Shown here piece by piece: positions 33,444 through 38,673 of a stretch of 38,673 nucleotides of DNA (its first letter is position 1; each line of letters begins with the position of its first letter). This DNA comes from Paenibacillus sp. Soil522 (GTDB lineage Bacteria; Bacillota; Bacilli; Paenibacillales; Paenibacillaceae). The DNA lies in contig NZ_LMRV01000044.1 of assembly GCF_001428245.1 (NCBI RefSeq), positions 283,670 to 322,342 on the forward strand. The letters run 5' to 3'. The notes under the pieces are model-generated. The model was not told the origin of the DNA. It searched no databases and worked only from the letters and a program-made list of their open reading frames with translations. The position numbers and the translations under genes were made by a program.

Positions 33444-35249
33444 ATGACAGAGAGAGTCGTAAAAACACAGCTTGGCGCTGCGAAGGGGCTGGCCGGCACA
33501 TTTGAAAATGCGGTACTGGAGGAAAACGCCAGTCCGCTAAAGTTTTTGTTATCGTTGTATAAGGGCAATTTCGCAAACCTGTTCGTTTCCTTCATGTTTT
33601 TGCTGATCAAGAGCGCGCCGGTCTATGTGCTGCCGATCGTTACTGCAAATATTATAAACATTGCGACGAACCCGGCCAAATATCCGATTAGCGGAATTTG
33701 GATTAATTTTATCGTTATTTTGATCGTCATTTTGCAAAATATACCGACCCATGCCGCTTATATTTCCTTTCTAAGCCGCGCGGTAAGATACGTAGAAGCG
33801 GGACTGCGGAGCGCGCTCGTCCGCAAGCTGCAGCAGCTGTCCATCAACCAGCACCGCGAGCTGCCTGCGGGCAAGCTGCAGTCGAAGGTGCTGCGCGACG
33901 TGGAAGCGGTCGAGATGATGTCAAAGCAGTTCATGATCGCTTTGGCGCCGGCAATCGTGAACATTATCGTATCGTTTGTTATCACGCTTAATAACAGCTG
34001 GATCGTTTCGTTGTTTTTTGTGCTGACGATTCCGATGTCGATTACGATTGTTACGATATTCCGCCGCAAAATACGAAAATCGAACAAGGAGTTCCGCAAG
34101 GAGATTGAGCAAATGTCCTCGCGCGTGTCGGAGATGGTCGAGATGATTCCAATTACGCGCGCGCACGGGCTGGAGAAGGTCGAGATTGCCCGGATCGATT
34201 CGACGCTTCGCAGCATTCAAGGCAAAGGGTACCGGCTTGATTTGGTGGAGGCGTATTTTGGCTCGACAAACTGGGTGACGTTTCAAATTTTTCAGGTGCT
34301 TTGCTTAATTTTCACAGCTTATCTCGCCTACCAAGGGGAAATTGAGGTCGGAGACGTGGTCATGTATCAAGGCTTCTTCTCCATGATTCTGGCTTCCGTT
34401 ACCGGTCTCATTAACATTTATCCGCAAATTGCGAAGGGCTTCGAATCGATTCATTCGATCAAAGAAATTTTGGGTTCGACCGATATTGAAAACAATAGCG
34501 GCAAAAGAAAGCTGGCGGACGTTCGCGGCGAGTTTGCTTTCAAGAGCGTTGAGCTGTCGTATCCGGGGAGCGAGCATCATGTGCTCGAGGATGTTACGCT
34601 CGATGTAGAGGCGGGTGAATGCATCGCGTTTGTCGGCGCCTCCGGAGCAGGCAAATCAACGGTGCTCAATCTGGTTATCGGCTTTCTGCAGCCAACCGGA
34701 GGCAAGGTGCTGATGGACGGCATCGATTTGGCGGACATCGATCTGCGCAGCTACCGCAAGCATTTGGCGGTCGTGCCGCAAACGAATATTTTGTTCTCGG
34801 GAACGATTCGCGACAACATTACGTATGGTCTGCGCGACATTAGCGATGAGCAGGTAAAACGCGTCGTGGAGATGGCAAACCTGTCTGAGTTTATTGAGCA
34901 GCTGCCGGACGGTCTGGAGACGATGGTCGGGGAGCATGGCGGCAAGCTGTCCGGCGGACAACGCCAGCGTATCGCCATTGCGCGGGCGCTCGTGCGCGAG
35001 CCCAAAATTATTATTTTGGACGAGGCGACCTCGGCTCTTGATAATGAATCGGAATTCCATGTCCAGAAGGCGATGCAGGAGCTGATTAAGAACCGTACGA
35101 CCTTCATCGTCGCTCACCGCTTGTCTACAATCCGCGATGCCGACCGCATCGTCGTGATGAAGCACGGACGTATTGCGGAAGTAGGTACCTTCGATGAGCT
35201 AATGGCGAGCAAGGGCGAATTTTATAACCTGAAGCAGCTGCAGCTTTAA
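33444..35249 (+). CDS. ABC exporter, fused permease-ATPase (ABCB type)
   Basis: 601 residues. ATG 33444 is chosen because GGAGAGG lies 7 bases upstream; in-frame ATGs at 33417 and 33432 are less likely. An N-terminal six-helix exporter domain spans about 25-320. The ATPase follows with Walker A GASGAGKST at 398-406, signature LSGGQRQR at about 502-509, Walker B IIILDEATSALD and H-loop AHRLSTIRD. This is a half-transporter that probably works as a homodimer. Its substrate is unknown and its link with sugar use is unclear, though it lies between the response regulator and the GH2 gene. A terminator follows. Confidence 0.93.
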   Translation: MTERVVKTQLGAAKGLAGTFENAVLEENASPLKFLLSLYKGNFANLFVSFMFLLIKSAPVYVLPIVTANIINIATNPAKYPISGIWINFIVILIVILQNIPTHAAYISFLSRAVRYVEAGLRSALVRKLQQLSINQHRELPAGKLQSKVLRDVEAVEMMSKQFMIALAPAIVNIIVSFVITLNNSWIVSLFFVLTIPMSITIVTIFRRKIRKSNKEFRKEIEQMSSRVSEMVEMIPITRAHGLEKVEIARIDSTLRSIQGKGYRLDLVEAYFGSTNWVTFQIFQVLCLIFTAYLAYQGEIEVGDVVMYQGFFSMILASVTGLINIYPQIAKGFESIHSIKEILGSTDIENNSGKRKLADVRGEFAFKSVELSYPGSEHHVLEDVTLDVEAGECIAFVGASGAGKSTVLNLVIGFLQPTGGKVLMDGIDLADIDLRSYRKHLAVVPQTNILFSGTIRDNITYGLRDISDEQVKRVVEMANLSEFIEQLPDGLETMVGEHGGKLSGGQRQRIAIARALVREPKIIILDEATSALDNESEFHVQKAMQELIKNRTTFIVAHRLSTIRDADRIVVMKHGRIAEVGTFDELMASKGEFYNLKQLQL

Positions 35250-35257
35250 TAACGGAA

Positions 35258-35294
35258 GAGAGGTCAACCTGAGATTGCCGGTTGGCCTTTTCTT
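35258..35294 (+). terminator. Terminator after the ABC exporter
   Basis: GGTCAACC and GGTTGGCC (one G-U pair) form an 8-bp stem with a 10-base loop, followed by TTTTCTTT. Confidence 0.75.
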
Positions 35295-35332
35295 TATAGC
35301 TATAATTGCCCGGTTCTTTGGTCGCTAATAGT

Positions 35333-38545
<3,213 letters not shown>

Positions 38546-38550
38546 ATAAA

Positions 38551-38566
38551 GAAGAGGCTGGTCTTC
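38551..38566 (+). other. Hairpin after GH2, possibly a cut terminator
   Basis: GAAGA and TCTTC pair around GGCTGG 6-20 bases after the GH2 stop, but the T tract expected next is replaced by the end of the insertion sequence (from 38570). Confidence 0.4.
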
Positions 38567-38569
38567 CGT

Positions 38570-38673
38570 TGAACTGCGCCCCGTCAAGTAGACAGTACAA
38601 ATAATAAAAACCAGTTATGCGGCCTTAGTCCTAAATTCCATCGGACTGAGGCCGTTTAATTTCGCCTGTAATC
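38570..38673 (-). mobile_element. IS3-family insertion sequence, right end (partial)
   Basis: From 38570 the sequence TGAACTGCGCCCCGTCAAG with AGACAG soon after has the character of an IS3/IS150-group terminal repeat. It is followed on the minus strand by the end of an IS3 transposase gene. The rest of the element lies beyond the window. It begins 25 bases after the GH2 stop codon. Confidence 0.75.
38615..38673 (-). CDS. IS3-family transposase (OrfB), C-terminal end (partial)
   Basis: Reading in from the right edge on the minus strand gives LQAKLNGLSPMEFRTKAA and a TAA at 38615-38617. This is the standard end of IS150-group OrfB integrase-type transposases (YNxxRLQxKLxGLSPxEFR). Only 18 residues are inside the window, so whether the gene is intact is unknown. 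Confidence 0.8.
   Translation of the reverse strand, partial: LQAKLNGLSPMEFRTKAA

Noticed and set aside
34656..35165. 169-residue minus-strand frame inside the ABC exporter
   Set aside because: It is antisense to the conserved ATPase domain and has His/Arg/Gln-rich shadow composition.

Overview
The window looks like chromosomal DNA from a Paenibacillus-type member of the Bacillota. The signs are strong GGAGG ribosome sites, several TTG/GTG starts, LplB-style and CUT1-style sugar ABC transporters without their own ATPase, YesM-type sensor kinases with AraC-type response regulators, a YmaF homologue, and a dense set of carbohydrate-active enzymes. No rRNA, tRNA or CRISPR array was recognised.

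Layout. (1) 1-4.2 kb: a decaying glycan-uptake locus. It holds the tail of a sugar-binding lipoprotein, an LplB-like permease wrecked by a nonsense codon, frameshifts and an internal deletion, a tiny ORF remnant, and a GH130 phosphorylase pseudogene, followed by an intact secreted agarase-like glycosidase. (2) 4.2-10.3 kb: housekeeping and accessory genes. These are a DUF5667-type exported protein, an unknown protein, a copper-amine-oxidase-N-like/ankyrin exported protein, an ArsR/AHSA1 pair, an AT-rich two-gene module (XRE regulator plus HEAT-like membrane protein) under a 42-bp palindromic operator-promoter, and ymaF. (3) 10.5-16.1 kb: a MacAB-like export operon (ATPase, lipoprotein adaptor, large double-FtsX permease, second ATPase with an AbrB-like tail). 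(4) 16.2-18.7 kb: an old-yellow-enzyme oxidoreductase, an AraC fragment, and a COG4189-like regulator. (5) 19-24 kb: SDR, YesM-type histidine kinase, solute-binding lipoprotein and LacI regulator in one operon. (6) 24-25.6 kb: a VOC protein, a GH38 alpha-mannosidase remnant, and a tandem 123-bp intergenic repeat. (7) 25.6-38.5 kb: a beta-mannoside/beta-galactoside utilisation region. The minus strand carries GH113, AGE epimerase and GH130. The divergent plus strand carries a CUT1 binding protein, two permeases, an AraC-type response regulator, an ABC exporter and a GH2 beta-galactosidase. (8) The window ends inside an IS3-family element inserted just behind the GH2 gene.

How the genes may work together. 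The CUT1 importer at 29.3-32.5 kb would bring in a disaccharide or oligosaccharide. Cytosolic GH113 would trim mannooligosaccharides, the epimerase would convert mannobiose to mannosyl-glucose, and GH130 would phosphorolyse that to mannose-1-phosphate and glucose. The GH2 enzyme would handle beta-galactosides. The histidine kinase at 19.8 kb has no adjacent response regulator, and the response regulator at 32.5 kb has no adjacent kinase. The lipoprotein next to the kinase is a clear paralogue of the transporter's binding protein. I infer a split sensing system in which a dedicated binding protein presents the same sugar to the kinase.
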